From Dysidea avara (lineage: Eukaryota > Porifera > Demospongiae > Dictyoceratida > Dysideidae), in NCBI RefSeq assembly GCF_963678975.1, contig NC_089279.1, positions 30,716,660 through 30,780,659 of the forward strand: DNA of 64,000 bases, written 5' to 3'. This document shows positions 38,040 to 49,660 of the stretch, piece after piece (position 1 is the first letter of the stretch; the number at the start of each line of letters is the position of its first letter). The notes under the pieces are model-generated. The model did not search any database. It saw only the letters and a list, made by a program, of their open reading frames with translations, and was not told the DNA's origin. A program made the position numbers and the translations under genes.

Positions 38040-38600
38040 GGTTAAAACACTTGACAATCGTCTAAGCTCTCATAGTGTTTTCATCGACTATGTGAAAGCA
38101 TTTTATTCTGCATGTTCGAATTCCCCATGAAAGACTGTTGTTGAAACTGGAAGTTTTACAGTAGTTACAGTGGTTCCGTTCATTCCTCATTACCCGCAGA
38201 CAAAGAGTTGTCATCAAAGTTGTCATCAATGGTCATTATTCTGACTGGAGTTATGGAGTTGTGTTCCTCAAAGATGTCCTCTTTTGTTCATTCTAGCTAT
38301 TTATCAATGACCTTCCCTCTGTAATGAAGTCAACTAATATTAAGACATTCACTAATGTTGTCATCCTGCACAGAAAGGTAGCTAACAACACACAAGAACT
38401 GTGTACATTACAACAAGATTAAACTGTGTATCTGAATGGTGTAGGTTCTGGAAAATGAGCTTGAACCCACAAAAGTGAACTTTTGTGTATCTCTAATAAA
38501 CGATCACCTCCTACTGTCCAGCAGCCCTCATCTTAATGTTACTTTGACTTACATTGACCTTCCATCATATCTCATCACAAATTCTTTATCTGCATAATAT
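38040..38600 (+). pseudogene. Decayed LINE reverse transcriptase
   Basis: Translation in shifting frames yields RT remnants in the right order: VDYVKAF (motif A), VPHERLLLKLE, a QRVVINGHYSDWSYGV segment, LFINDLPSVMKSTNIK, and SEWCRFWKMSLNPQK-like residues. Stops and frameshifts are frequent and the catalytic ADD box is lost (TFTNVVILH). An old dead copy. Confidence 0.7.
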
Positions 38601-38957
38601 TATGTCTATGACATTTTAGATCACCATGCATCATTGCTGAGATTTTGAAGAGTATTAATTTATACTCTGTCTTTTGCCCCTACAAGATCGCATCTGTTGT
38701 AAGCAGGTATTGCTTAATTGTTTTTGTAAATAGCTAGTGTTTTCTTTTGGAATTGTATATACGTACAGGTACCTTTTTCTTAATTTGCTTATTAATAACA
38801 GTAATAATATTATATTTAAATCTCAGCTGTATTTGCAACTATTTAGTTTTGTTTCTGTGTAATTGTATAGTTTCTTATTGCTACTTAACTATGTTTTGTG
38901 CATGTATAGGTGTTGCTTCTATAGGCCTATAACCTCACAGCTTTTGTATTCACCTTG

Positions 38958-39075
38958 CACAGTGAAAACTAACTAGTGAAGGTCACTACAAAAGTAGCGA
39001 ATATCACTACACAAAAATAGCGAGTATTGTGGCAGAAATTAGTAGTGAATTTCACTACTAATTTTTTACACTGTG
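38958..39075. mobile_element. 118-bp MITE
   Basis: The ends CACAGTGAAAACTA and ATTTTTTACACTGTG are inverted. The middle repeats CACTAC-type phrases (GAAGGTCACTACAAAAGTAG, GTGAATTTCACTACTA), making a hairpin. Noncoding. The target duplication is unclear. Confidence 0.55.
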
Positions 39076-39162
39076 TCATTATTGTGACTAAATTATAAAC
39101 TAGTAACCGGCAATAATAATAATAATACCCTACCTCTTTTCCAAAAAGAAATTAATATATAG

Positions 39163-39163
<1 letters not shown>

Positions 39164-39195
<32 letters not shown>
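39164..39195. repeat. (TA)n microsatellite
   Basis: Sixteen TA units. Confidence 0.95.
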
Positions 39196-39197
<2 letters not shown>

Positions 39198-39353
39198 AGC
39201 TGTAGGAGAATAAACTCACTTTAAAATAAATATATTCATTCCCCTGCTTCCCTGCAGCTGAGCCTCTACCCTGTGGCAAACACTAGCCTGCATGCATGCC
39301 GGAAGTATAGTGACACACTTGATATGATATTATTTTATTTATTTAGGCTTTAT

Positions 39354-39663
39354 CAGGGGCGGATCCAGAGTTTGGAAAGAGGGGGGGCACCTTGCTGAAA
39401 AACAGTTGAAGACCAAAAAAACAAAAACAAAAAAAGATCACAACAATAATAGCTAGTTATCCTTTACCAAATATATCACGTCTGTTATATGTAAAATAAA
39501 ATCCTATTTATAGCTTCATAGGTAAGCTACACTGCCTCATGAACATTGTGACTGCTTTATTAGAGTAATGGATTGCTCTATTAGAGTATATCGATCTTGT
39601 ATGCAATTTCTTGAAGGGGGGGGAGGCATTTGCCCCAAATGCCCCATCCTGGATCCGCCATTA
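39354..39663. mobile_element. hAT-like MITE B (5-bp TSD)
   Basis: Left CAGGGGCGGATCCAGAG; right CTGGATCCGCCATTA (outer four bases mutated). It is flanked by the 5-bp duplication TTTAT (39349-39353 and 39664-39668). A poly-G tract adjoins each end. Inside are AGTTGAAGACCAAAAAAAC (shared inverted with element A) and two minus-strand copies of the dispersed motif (39545-39595). Confidence 0.8.
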
Positions 39664-39768
39664 TTTATGGTGTAAGGAAAAAAACACCAAAGGTCTGTTG
39701 GTAGCAACCAACAGCCATAAAATATGTACAATTAATACTAACTACTTAAGTAAATACATAGTTACATA

Positions 39769-40038
39769 CACTGTTAAAATGAAGAGTAACCACAACTCTT
39801 AAGGAGTTCCCAGTGTAGGGAGGATTTAACACCCCTGGAGAGTAACCGTTACTCTAAAGGAGTAACCGTTACTCTAAAGGAGTAACTGGGGAGTAACACA
39901 TGCTCTGAAGGTTGTGTCACTTACTCTTCAGAGTAATGGTTATTCTCTTCAGAGTGTTGGTTACTCTCCATGGGGCATTAAATTCTCCCTACACTGGGAA
40001 CTCTTCAGAGTGGTGGTTACTCTTTATTTTTAACAGTG
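39769..40038. mobile_element. 270-bp TA-target MITE
   Basis: Long inverted ends CACTGTTAAAATGAAGAGTA and ...TACTCTTTATTTTTAACAGTG, about 65 bp each side (also GTTCCCAGTGTAGGGAGGAT / TCTCCCTACACTGGGAACTC), flanked by TA on both sides. The centre is a run of GGAGTAACCGTTACTCTAAA units. Noncoding. Probably mobilised by a TA-specific transposase. Confidence 0.8.
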
Positions 40039-40976
40039 TAGTTAAGATTATAAGTGATTAAAATTGGTAGTTGGAGGTTTAGTTTGGTGACTTCTGGAGC
40101 ATGGACACAAGTAATGTAGAGTGCAGTTATTGTTTTCATCAAAGTTAGTCAGGAAGTGGTCCCACAGATATGTTTTCATTATGCTTGACACTTTTCCGTA
40201 TATAGAGACTGGGGTGATCAGCTGAATGTAACAAGTAAGGGTGAGGATCGATTATTTTAGCTGAAATATCTGGATCCCCTTTGAATGCGTGCAAATGGTG
40301 TTAATAAAACTATTTGTAGTGGGGGGGGGGGATAGAATATTTCAGAGGGGGTCCATATATTTGTCACTTTTCCGTATAAAGACTGGGTGGTTAGCTGAAT
40401 GCAACGGGTAACGGCAAGGTCAGGGCCCCTGTCAATATTAACCTTGCCGTTACCCATAGCTGAAGGCCCTGTCTATATTAACCTTGCCGTTACCCGTTGT
40501 ATTCAGCTAACCACCCAGTCTTTATAAGGAAAAGTGACAAATATATGACCTCCTTTAAAATATTCTACGTAGTGGCTATTCGTCCGGTTCCGGACGCCAA
40601 TTTCACCACGCTATTCGTCCGGCTCGGATCACGTGATCCTCTTTTAACATAATACGGAATTAGTATACTTGAACTATCCTGATCTGGTGGGAAGATGTAG
40701 ATGGAATCCTATGACTATGTGTCCTGTTGGCGATAGGTTCGCGATTTTTCCTAATTAGAAGAAAAAATTAACAGATACGAGAAGGCCGGGTTTGTGCGAG
40801 ATTGAAGTTGTTAGAAAGAGAGTAGCTAGCTAACCCACAAGTATTTAGCTGCATTCACAGAGAAGTGATACCCAATTAATCAGCAGTAAACTCAGTTGAT
40901 ATGTGCCTCTCTCTGTGTGGGTGTGTATTAGTATTTAGTATTTGTTACAGGTGAAGAAGGCTCAAGGAGCCTCTGT

Positions 40977-41234
<258 letters not shown>

Positions 41235-41689
41235 GGAGCCTGTATGTATGGCTCCATACTGCTACGTCCATGTCATGGGCTGGTAACACACCACTTCATC
41301 GTGTCTAATGGCACCACCCCATATCCCTGTTTTAGTGATTGAGACCAGGCATCATAGGCCTCAAAGTTGAGTTGCTTTATGCACACCTCTCACGAGGAGA
41401 AGTATCTGCTTCCGTAATTCCCAGCTATCATCCACATGCAGCTCATCCACCTTCCTAGAGGTTCTCTAATTACTAGGCCTAAATTCAAAGCTTGTGGATT
41501 GGTTACTATAGCATCCCTTGATTAGGTGAGGGATGCCACCTATGGGACGGAGGTGGAAGTGGAGATTGATATCCTAGTGTGTAGCACTTACTGTGTCCAA
41601 CTAATAATTGATAGTGCACCAGTTGAACAGGATCAAGAGAGTATTATTCCATTGTACTACTACCTGCTGTCACCATCTTCTACAAACAC

Positions 41690-41916
41690 TAGAACTAATC
41701 ATCACCTAAAATTCTCTCACTACCAACCCAGCACAGAAATTTACCATAACTCTTTTTCCCCCAAGACGACTATTGAACGGAATTCTCTACCCTACCCTGA
41801 TCTACATGAAGTTGACATAAAAATATTTAAGTTGTACTTATTTACATATAATGATTATTACTATGCTTGTACATTAGCATGTTACCCCTAAGGGTTTTGC
41901 TAATAAATAAATAAGC
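41690..41916 (+). pseudogene. LINE 3' end relic
   Basis: The open frame ends with a LINE ORF2 C-terminus: EIYHNSFSPKTTIERNSLPY...FKLYLF (family form: SFFPRTIxxWNSLP). It is followed after the stop by AATAAATAAATAAG. Upstream frame 41526-41690 has no recognisable motif. Confidence 0.6.
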
Positions 41917-42246
41917 TGTAGCTAGAAACTTAAAATATGGCACATGCTGGTTAGCTCTATAGGGAAGAACCTGGTATTAGTTATATGACATAATTTTGAC
42001 AATTTGTGTGAATTATATGTGTGTTTTGTGAATAGGAAAGGTGTTTTAAATGAAAAAATTAAACTCCGTTTTTTTATGTTTTTTTTAATCTGCTTTACCA
42101 GTTAGGCACTGGAGGGTGAACACTGGAGGAAAAGCCTGTATGAGGTGTTTATCACGAGCCAGGGAACTTAAGCTAAAATCATTGACTAAAGTGAAACGGT
42201 GCTTCACAGGATATCTCACCTTGTTGTAACTTTTATTTAATACTGA

Positions 42247-43770
42247 TCACAACAATGAACTAAAGAAGGTACAATATTTACTGATTAATTCAATATATTT
42301 ATATATAATGGATTTGCAGGAGCTCTTCCTTGTCAAACAACGTAAAAAGTGTGACATAAGCTCACTTTGATTATATGTCATTTTCTCTGGAACTTTTCCA
42401 GCACATAAAGTATAAGCAAATGCAAGAACAAACAATCCACAGTCAGAACCACCTGGACATCCGGAAATGTTAGGGACAAGTACTTTCCAGCTGTGATTGA
42501 AACACTCCCATACAACTACTGCCATTAATGTTAACTAGTTTAATTTTGCAGTTCTTTTTGACACAAGAATCCAATAGGATTCATAGCAATTTCGTACCAG
42601 CACAAATTCACCACTCGTATTATCAAACATACATGTTTGGCTTCTCTGTAATCCTGATACATTTTGAAACTTTCTCTTCAGCAAAGTTTGTCCAGCATTC
42701 ATTAGTCTTGCATTAAGCCAATCCATTTGATTCCGTAGAATTTTTAAATCAGATTCATAAACTTTTACTCCTGCAGCAATTTCAATGACAGTTCTATCTG
42801 GTTCCTCATACTATTCATCTGAACTTGTGGTGCTCAGCACCTGTGGTTTTTAAATCTTTCCTTTGCTTTTCTTTCATGTGATCTATTCGCAGCTATTCCA
42901 GACGGAAATGTGACATGTAATGCATTGTGAGTTTTAGGGATTACTTGTGGTGTAGTAGTTTCACTGTGTGACTTTGTTTCATTACTGTGACTCATTTAAC
43001 ACAAGTGGCAAAACCATTCTTTTCGCTTTGGTGTAGACTTCAATCCTATGATATATGACAATCACAGCATATAGCTGTACATTCCAATAACTCCCTTTCA
43101 CACACTTGGTAGCTGGGGTCAAACTTCTTCTCCATGACCTGACACAGTTGAACCCATCCATCATCAGTGAAATGCTTTCTGATTTGAAACAATTAACATT
43201 CTCGTCTATGCAGGCATTTGGTATCTTCTCATGCCTTGCTTGTACTGATGCTACATCTAGTACGACACCATCATTCATAGCCGTGTTAGCATCAGGAACA
43301 GAAAAAAACCATTTCAGCATTCCCTGAAGAGCAGTGCATTGCTATAGTGATGTAATCAAACAGATAATAAGCATACCTCTTTCTTGATGCTTGGGATGCT
43401 GTCTAAGAAAAGCAAAAGGTCCTTCTGCTAACTTCATTTTCTTTGGTAAGCCAATAACTGTTAAGTCTGAGCCTTTAGGCCTCCCTCGTTTTGGTACTCT
43501 ACCAGGCAATCTTATATCAGACAACTTAACGTCTGCAGTGGATGCATATACACATAATACATGGTGGTAAACTCTAGAAACATGTGGGGGTCAAGAAATA
43601 AATCCTTCCTCTCATAAGACATAGAGCCATAGATGTACTGACCCAAGGTTAGTATAATATCTGTGATAAAGCTGTTGTAAATTGCAATCCCTGACTCTGC
43701 CTGCACTGCAGCAGGGACAGGGATACTGGTGTTAGCTAGCCAAACCACCAAGAAGTGCTGGGTCACCATG
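42247..43770 (-). pseudogene. PHD-finger/Ulp1-like protease gene of the long-TIR transposon
   Basis: Minus-strand pieces in order. 43524-43342 encodes RGRPKGSDLTVIGLPKK and PFAFLRQHPKH. 43320-42982 encodes IPNACIDENVNC, then, after a frame change, PHD-like residues (CCDCH; PKRKEWFCHLC in another frame). 42780-42535 encodes MDWLNARLMNAGQTLLKRKF. Past an in-frame TAG comes 42525-42247 with GGSDCGLFVLAFAYTLCAG. The last two match C48 (Ulp1/SENP-type) peptidases carried by some mobile elements: DCG holds the nucleophile, but the usual catalytic HW reads YW. Several lesions make this copy dead. Its position between the TIRs suggests it belonged to the transposon. Alternative: a host gene captured by it. 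Confidence 0.65.
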
Positions 43771-43787
43771 CAGCCCTATGACGTGGT

Positions 43788-44382
43788 CAGTGTTGGGAGT
43801 AACGCGCTACTTATGTAACACGTTACGTATTATTATTACTTTTGTGGTAACTAAGTAATATAACAAAATATGCTATAAAAACAGGTAATATAACTCGAGT
43901 TACTTTACTAACAAATGTAACACGTTACCTATATATAGTAAGTAATATAGTTAGTGTAACAAGTCTAATATTATGTAATATTATTACTACAAGTAACGAA
44001 GTTACTAATCTCGTTAGCAATCCACTGAGTAACACCTAGCCACAACGAAGTAATGAAGCCTACTGAATGAAGCTTATTCACCAGCTTCTTACCTATAACC
44101 AAGATTTGCACATTGCCCAACAACGCCATCATGGCACGTGATAAGGAGGTAGTTTCACACATGACAGCTTAAAGCTGTGGACACAAAGTAATATAAGGCT
44201 GCAGCACATGTTGCTGTCAGACCTTCAGTGCTGGTCACTGTAAAGTGCTAATAATATAATATGTAATATTATTATAGTTACTTTATTTTTTGGGTAATAT
44301 GTAACTGTAACTAAACAGTTCGGTTGCAAGTAATATGTAATATGTAACTAGTTACTTTTACAAAGTAACTTGCCCAACACTG
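43788..44382. mobile_element. hAT-like nonautonomous element, 8-bp TSD
   Basis: The ends CAGTGTTGGGAGTAACGCG and GTAACTTGCCCAACACTG are inverted, flanked by the exact 8-bp duplication GACGTGGT (43780-43787 and 44383-44390). The interior is rich in GTAACGCGTTAC-like and AGTAACTAGTTAC-like repeats, probable transposase-binding sites. It contains a SINE fragment at 44193-44268. Similar CAGTGTTGGG elements are known in other animal genomes. Confidence 0.9.
44193..44268 (+). mobile_element. SINE 3' fragment
   Basis: GCAGCACATGTTGCTGTCAG, ACCTTCAGTGCTGGTCACTG and TAAAGTGCTAATAATATAAT match the 3' part of the copies at 51715-51912 and 59738-59940. It is nested in the hAT-like element. Confidence 0.75.
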
Positions 44383-44410
44383 GACGTGGTCATGGCAGAA
44401 CAGAGTTATA

Positions 44411-44509
<99 letters not shown>

Positions 44510-44511
44510 AC
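44411..44511. repeat. (CT)n(CA)n microsatellite
   Basis: Eight CT units and then ~40 CA units with one interruption (cactcaca). It occupies the position in the right arm of the long-TIR transposon equivalent to the (TG)n tract of the left arm. Confidence 0.95.
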
Positions 44512-45272
44512 GTAGGCTAGGCCAGCAACCACATCAAGCTTACCACTGATTGGGTCTTTTTCCTTCAGTTTTACTTTTAAATGTCTTTCCTCCGTGAATA
44601 CAGCTAAAACAGTCTTAATATACTATCTCTTCCTTGAAAGTCTTGTGGGTTTCTCTCCGAGTCGGTTGCTCTCTTTCTATAGCAGCTCATTCAATCCGGC
44701 TTTCTGCTAGCTATCTCTCAGAATTGCGCAAACCAGTCCCCTTCTCGTATCTGTGATTTTTTATTCCAATTCAGAAAAAGTTGCGAACCTATCGCCAATT
44801 GTAAAACAGGACACATCAGATTCCGTCAACACCATCAAGTTCAGGATACTGTAGTTCAGGTATACTAAAGCCGTATTGTATGTTAAAACCGGATCACGTG
44901 GACCGAGCCGGACGAATAGCCTGGTAAAATCGGCGTCCGGAACCGGACGAATAGCCACTACGTCCTACAAATTTTAACACTATTTGCACGCATTCAAAGG
45001 GGGGTCCAAATATTTCAGCTCATTCAAAGGGGGGAAATATTTGGCCCCCCCTTTGAATGCGTGCAAATAGTGTTAAAATTTGTAGGAGGGATAGAATATT
45101 TCAGAGGGGGTCCATATATTTGTCACTTCTCCGTATAGAGACTGGGTGGTTAGCTGAATGCAACCATAGATATATGATGCAACGGGTAAAGGCAATAGAC
45201 AGGGGGATCGATTATTTCAGCTGAAATATTTGGACCCCCCTTTGAATGTGTGCAAATGGTGTTAATACCACT

Positions 45273-45392
45273 GTATCGTATCAGAAAAGCTTCTTTCCGA
45301 ATACTTTAAGAGAATGGAACACTTTACCTAACAACTTTATTGAAGAGCAATCCACAGAAATTTTTACCAACCACCTTGTCATCACACAATAA
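45273..45392 (+). pseudogene. LINE C-terminal relic
   Basis: Forty codons ending TAA encode SYQKSFFPNTLREWNTLP, the conserved C-terminal signature of LINE ORF2. It belongs to the material inserted in the GGGGTCC repeat, directly before another LINE piece. Confidence 0.75.
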
Positions 45393-45408
45393 ATAATTTT
45401 ATGTATGC

Positions 45409-46932
45409 ATGTATATGTTAATTGATCCTATTCAGGTTGACATTAATGGCGTTGTTGAACTATTAAATTCTCTAGAGACTCACAAAGCTGCTGGACCTGA
45501 CGAAATACCAGCACAATTTTTGAAGGAATTTAGTGAACTTCTTGCTCCCTCACTTACTGTTGTTTTCCAAGCATCGTTAAACCAGTGTTCTTTACCGTCT
45601 GATTGGAAAAGGGCATATGTTGTACCCATTTTTAAGAAGGGTAACCGTGCTATCCCTAATAACTACAGACCCATTTCCTTGACTTGCATTTGTTCAAAAA
45701 CTCTAGAACACATAGTTTATTCACATGTATTTGCTCATTTATCTCACCATAACATTTTATGTGACCAACAACATGGCTTTCGTCACTTAAGATCATGCGA
45801 GTCCCAACTGATATTAACTGTAAATGATTTTGCTGAAACCTTGAACAATGGAGAGCAGTCTGATGTAATATTTTTAGATTTTTCAAAAGCATTTGACAAA
45901 GTGTCCCATTACCATCTATTTCACAAGCTCCATCATTATGGCATTCAAGGAGATATACTAGATTGGATAAACAGATCTCAATGTGTAGTAGTTGACGGTC
46001 AACAAAGTGACCTGACTGGGGTATCATCTGGTGTTCCTCAGGGGACAGTCCTTGCTCCCCTATTGTTCCTTTGTTTCATTAATGACCTGCCTAACCGAAT
46101 TACATCTAAGATAAAACTTTATGCTGATGACGTGCTATTGTATACTACGATTCATTCCCAAGATGACTGTCACAGATTACAACAGGATCTTAACACTTTA
46201 GTACAATGGGCAGCTGACTGGAAAATGTCATTCAACTTACAAAAATGTGAATTTCTTAGAATCACTAACAAGAAGCACCCAATACTAGCTCAATACACAC
46301 TGCAAAGTAAAACTATAAAAGAGGTAACACATGCTAAGTATCTAGGTGTAACTATCGACAAAAACTTATCCTGGTCAGAGCACATTAAACAAATTACTAA
46401 AAAGGCCAATAACACCAAATGCTTCTAGCAACGTAACTTGAGCAAGTGTCCTCTCCGAGTCAAAAGTAACTGCTACAAAGCCCTGATTAAACCTATCTTA
46501 GAATATGCAGCCACAGTCTGGTCACCCCACACGCGAAGAGACATTGATGCCATAGAAAATGTCCAAAGACGAGCAGCACGGTTTGCATTTAACAACTATT
46601 CTAGATATTCCAGCGTCACTGAAATGTTATCTAACCTTAATTGGCCCACCTTAGCCAGATGCAGGAATGAACAGAAGGCTACAATGTTATTTAAAATTAT
46701 ATCTCACCAAATCGATATTAATGCTGATGATTTCCTTTTTCCTAATCCTAACCTACATCACACCAGAGGCCATGATAAGAGATTTTTAACCCCAATGACT
46801 AGAATTGACTGTTATAAATTTTCTTTTTTCCCCTCTGCAATCAATATTTGGAATTCCTTACCCCAACACGTGATTGATTTAACAGAGATTGACCAATTCA
46901 AGCGCAGCCTAGCTGGACTAGTAACTGTTTAA
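45409..46932 (+). pseudogene. LINE reverse transcriptase, 5'-truncated with stop
   Basis: RT domain with KAAGPDEIPAQFLKE, KKGNRAIPNNYRPISL, QHGFRHLRSCESQL, DFSKAFDKVSH, GVPQGTVLAPLLF and catalytic YADD (residue ~238). A single in-frame TAG at 46426-46428 splits it. The same frame resumes (RNLSKCPLRVKSNCYKALIK, WSPHTRRDIDAIE, RRAARF) to TAA at 46932. A few residues before NRSQCVVVDG are also missing compared with the family. No endonuclease remains. The 3' end runs to a TAATCATAATCATAAT tail near 47160. It belongs to a different LINE lineage from the one at 29051. Confidence 0.88.
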
Positions 46933-47273
46933 TAATTTATCAATGTGTATATATGGTCTTGTGTATAGTAAATATTGTATAATTATATAAGTTTGTTTTT
47001 CTTTTGTAATTGACAGTAGCAATTGTACCCTTTTTGTGCACCATACTCTTTTGAGGTCTGCACAACAATCAATAATAATAATGTTTTTTTTTTGTCTGTA
47101 ATTACCTGGGTCAATTATCAGCTGTGCTGTCTCGACCCAGTATATAATCATAATCATAATAATAAAATTTGTAGGGGGGATAGAATATTTCAGAGGGGGT
47201 CCATATATTTCAAACATTTTTGTTCCGGGGGGTCCAAATATTACTATATATTTGGACCGGAAAATTTCCGTGA

Positions 47274-47478
47274 CAGTCCCTTGACCACTTTCATAAGAGG
47301 TGTGCCGGAATAGCCACAGATGGCTCAGTTCATCTCTCTCTTAAAGGCATGGCAAGATGAGGCATGGCTTCAGACTTGTCAACCCGCCACTGTAGCCAAT
47401 TACCGTAAACGGTTTGTAATGATCAAGTAGTTGTTGCTATTCACTTCTCTTATGAAAGTGGTCCAAGGGACAATCTAC
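47274..47478. repeat. Inverted repeat pair upstream of F-box region
   Basis: GTCCCTTGACCACTTTCATAAGAG (47275-47298, here in two parts of one 24-bp arm) is inverted at 47447-47470 as CTCTTATGAAAGTGG plus TCCAAGGGAC. The ~150 bp between arms hold no recognisable feature. It may be a small element or hairpin at the edge of the GGGGTCC repeat. Confidence 0.55.
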
Positions 47479-47483
47479 GTTCA

Positions 47484-47716
47484 CCTACCCAAGCACAGAA
47501 CTTTTCTATTGTAGCGTTCCCGAATAGGAGCAGGCGTTTGATATCGATAAGCGCCTTGCAGAGAAATCTGCCACCTGGAGTCTTGTTTGATGCACAAACA
47601 GGTATCAATTAAAGTGCATGCTTATATTATAGTGTAACTGTGCACAATATAGTGATTGTCCTCCACTAGACTGTAGGCTGATTTCGTTTCGCTTCCGGTT
47701 TTTATAACTATCCAAA
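47484..47716 (+). promoter_or_regulatory. Upstream/promoter region of the F-box gene
   Basis: Directly precedes the ATG at 47717 and exists as an inverted copy at 28781-28996. It must contain the gene's promoter and 5' UTR; no TATA box is evident. A frame ending ...LPPGVLFDAQTGIN stays open through 47612 and may be either an upstream ORF or a terminal exon of something else. Confidence 0.5.
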
Positions 47717-49660
47717 ATGGGTGGTCCTGTGGATGGTGAATCCGAGGCTGAATCTCGTGAGGAAACTGAAAGAAGGAACTACTTTACAGCTCTTCCAGCA
47801 GAACTATTGGTGTTTGTATTTTCTTTACTGCCAACAACACGTGACAAGGCAAGACTTAGATACGTTTCACGAAGAATACGGACTGTTAGCGAGACGCCAT
47901 CAATATGGACCGAATTTCAGTGGCCTCATTATGATACTCGTGAACAACGATGTCTGAATGGTATATTGAAGGCGTGTGGAGGGTGCATCAAGCAGTTTTG
48001 TTTTCCTGACTACGTAGCACCATCAAAACTGGCAAGGATGTTGCAGCGCTGCCAAAACGTCACTTGCCTTAGCATGGGAACATCTTTGTCTGCCACTCAA
48101 TTAGAGAAGATTGTACAAAACATGAGACTTTTGCAAAAACTAGAAGTCCATTGGAGACCTTACTTGATAAATCCACTACTTACGATTGCCGCAAAGCTAC
48201 AATTGGTAGAACTCACAGTCTACAAACACGTTATTAACTATGGTTACACAACAGGAGGCACTGTTCACTATACTTGGATGGAAGAGTGGGTGAACCTTCA
48301 TTGTATCCCACCAAACTTGAATGTTGTTACCAAAGTGTGTCCTGTTATGGTAATGTGTCTAGTTCATGAGTGGCCGAGATGGAATCTTCAAATACCAGCT
48401 GGTCACACAGCTAGTGTCAAGTTGTACAATAGTTTAAAGGTCACACTCAATGTCTCTCCTCCTGTACCAGATTTTCAGCTAGAGTTTGGTCAGACAGCTA
48501 CTCTTCCATTTGTTAAAGCCAGCATGTTTGAATTGTCAGGGTTTGAAAAAGATCTGCTACTGTTAACAAACAGTGCTCACAATGGTAAGATAGCACACAA
48601 GGTATTTACTGTATCAGCAGATGAGTATTTTGGATTTGATAGCATTGTTAGTATTAGCGACAGTATTCACTTGAACGCCAGCTGCGAAAATCTAGGTTTT
48701 GTAACTCATTTTGATGCATCGTATTTTGGATTGCTCTCTTCTGAGCATTTGCAGCAAATATCTGGATTATGTTGTCATCTTCAGCAACTGAACCTAGAAT
48801 ATAACCCAAAATGTTTACAGAGCCTGGAGGGATTACGCAGTATTGCCAACTGTTCTCCAAACCTACAGGGGCTTAACTTATTGGGTATACATGCAGAAGA
48901 TATGGAGGGTCGTATAGAGTTGTGGAAAATTTTAAGTGAACTAAAGTTGACCTACCTTGCAGTGGAGTGGTGTATGGTGAACCCATGTGGAGAAGATGAT
49001 GACTACAAACAAAGACTAATTTGGTTGCTTCAGAAATGCTCAAGTCTAAAGACACTAGAATGTGATCATGGGTATTGTGATGCATCAATGATATGTCGTC
49101 AAGATCTGTGTATTTATTCACTGTTACTAGGCCATTTTCCATCACTGATCCACTGTATTCTATCTGGATTTTGTGGTACGGCTATTAATAAAGTCCTTGC
49201 CAGTTGTAAAATGCTCAAGTATTTCAAATACTCTGACACATACTCTGGAATGTACCCTTCTGCAGTGAATGACAATTTGCAGCAGTTATATATTGAAGCA
49301 CATTACAGCGATCTCAATGATGATTTCACGGAGACAGTATCAGTTCATGGAAAGTTGGAATATGTAGTGGTATCTGTTGATTCAGTTTCAGCTAAGGGGA
49401 TTAATGCTCTTGTGAAGAATTCACCAAAACTGATAACTTTCCATGTGTACATGGTGAAACCAATTTGCAATGAAAATGGGGTACATATTAATCCGGCAAC
49501 TCTTAAAACCACTTTGAGGAAGAGATTTTCTAATAGAAGACTCTTTAGCATTTCTGGTGGTTGTAAGATAGTACAAGGGAATGAAGAGTATCAAAAACGT
49601 GACAGGTTGGAAGAACAAACCATTGATATATTTCCTTTATGGTCTCAAGCACATTATTAA
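47717..49660 (+). CDS. F-box and leucine-rich-repeat protein
   Basis: Intronless 647-codon frame. The ATG at 47717 sits in AAAATGG context. An acidic N-terminus (residues 1-20) is followed by an F-box at ~22-68 (YFTALPAELLVFVFSLLPTT, RLRYVSRRIRTVSETPSIW). The remainder is built of irregular leucine-rich repeats: NVTCLSMGTSLSATQLEKIV, LQQLNLEYNP, LQGLNLLGIH, LTYLAVEWC, LKTLECDHGYC, LIHCILSGFCG and LKYFKYSD. By family, the F-box binds Skp1 in an SCF ubiquitin ligase and the LRR part recruits the target; the target here is unknown. The frame is clean and the upstream region is duplicated elsewhere in the window (28781-28996), which suggests a multicopy gene family. Being intronless, it could have arisen by retroposition. 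Confidence 0.85.
   Translation: MGGPVDGESEAESREETERRNYFTALPAELLVFVFSLLPTTRDKARLRYVSRRIRTVSETPSIWTEFQWPHYDTREQRCLNGILKACGGCIKQFCFPDYVAPSKLARMLQRCQNVTCLSMGTSLSATQLEKIVQNMRLLQKLEVHWRPYLINPLLTIAAKLQLVELTVYKHVINYGYTTGGTVHYTWMEEWVNLHCIPPNLNVVTKVCPVMVMCLVHEWPRWNLQIPAGHTASVKLYNSLKVTLNVSPPVPDFQLEFGQTATLPFVKASMFELSGFEKDLLLLTNSAHNGKIAHKVFTVSADEYFGFDSIVSISDSIHLNASCENLGFVTHFDASYFGLLSSEHLQQISGLCCHLQQLNLEYNPKCLQSLEGLRSIANCSPNLQGLNLLGIHAEDMEGRIELWKILSELKLTYLAVEWCMVNPCGEDDDYKQRLIWLLQKCSSLKTLECDHGYCDASMICRQDLCIYSLLLGHFPSLIHCILSGFCGTAINKVLASCKMLKYFKYSDTYSGMYPSAVNDNLQQLYIEAHYSDLNDDFTETVSVHGKLEYVVVSVDSVSAKGINALVKNSPKLITFHVYMVKPICNENGVHINPATLKTTLRKRFSNRRLFSISGGCKIVQGNEEYQKRDRLEEQTIDIFPLWSQAHY

Noticed and set aside
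39537..39802. Short open frames over the GGATCCGCC region
   Set aside because: They lie inside the hAT-like MITE and its G-rich end and have no conserved protein features.
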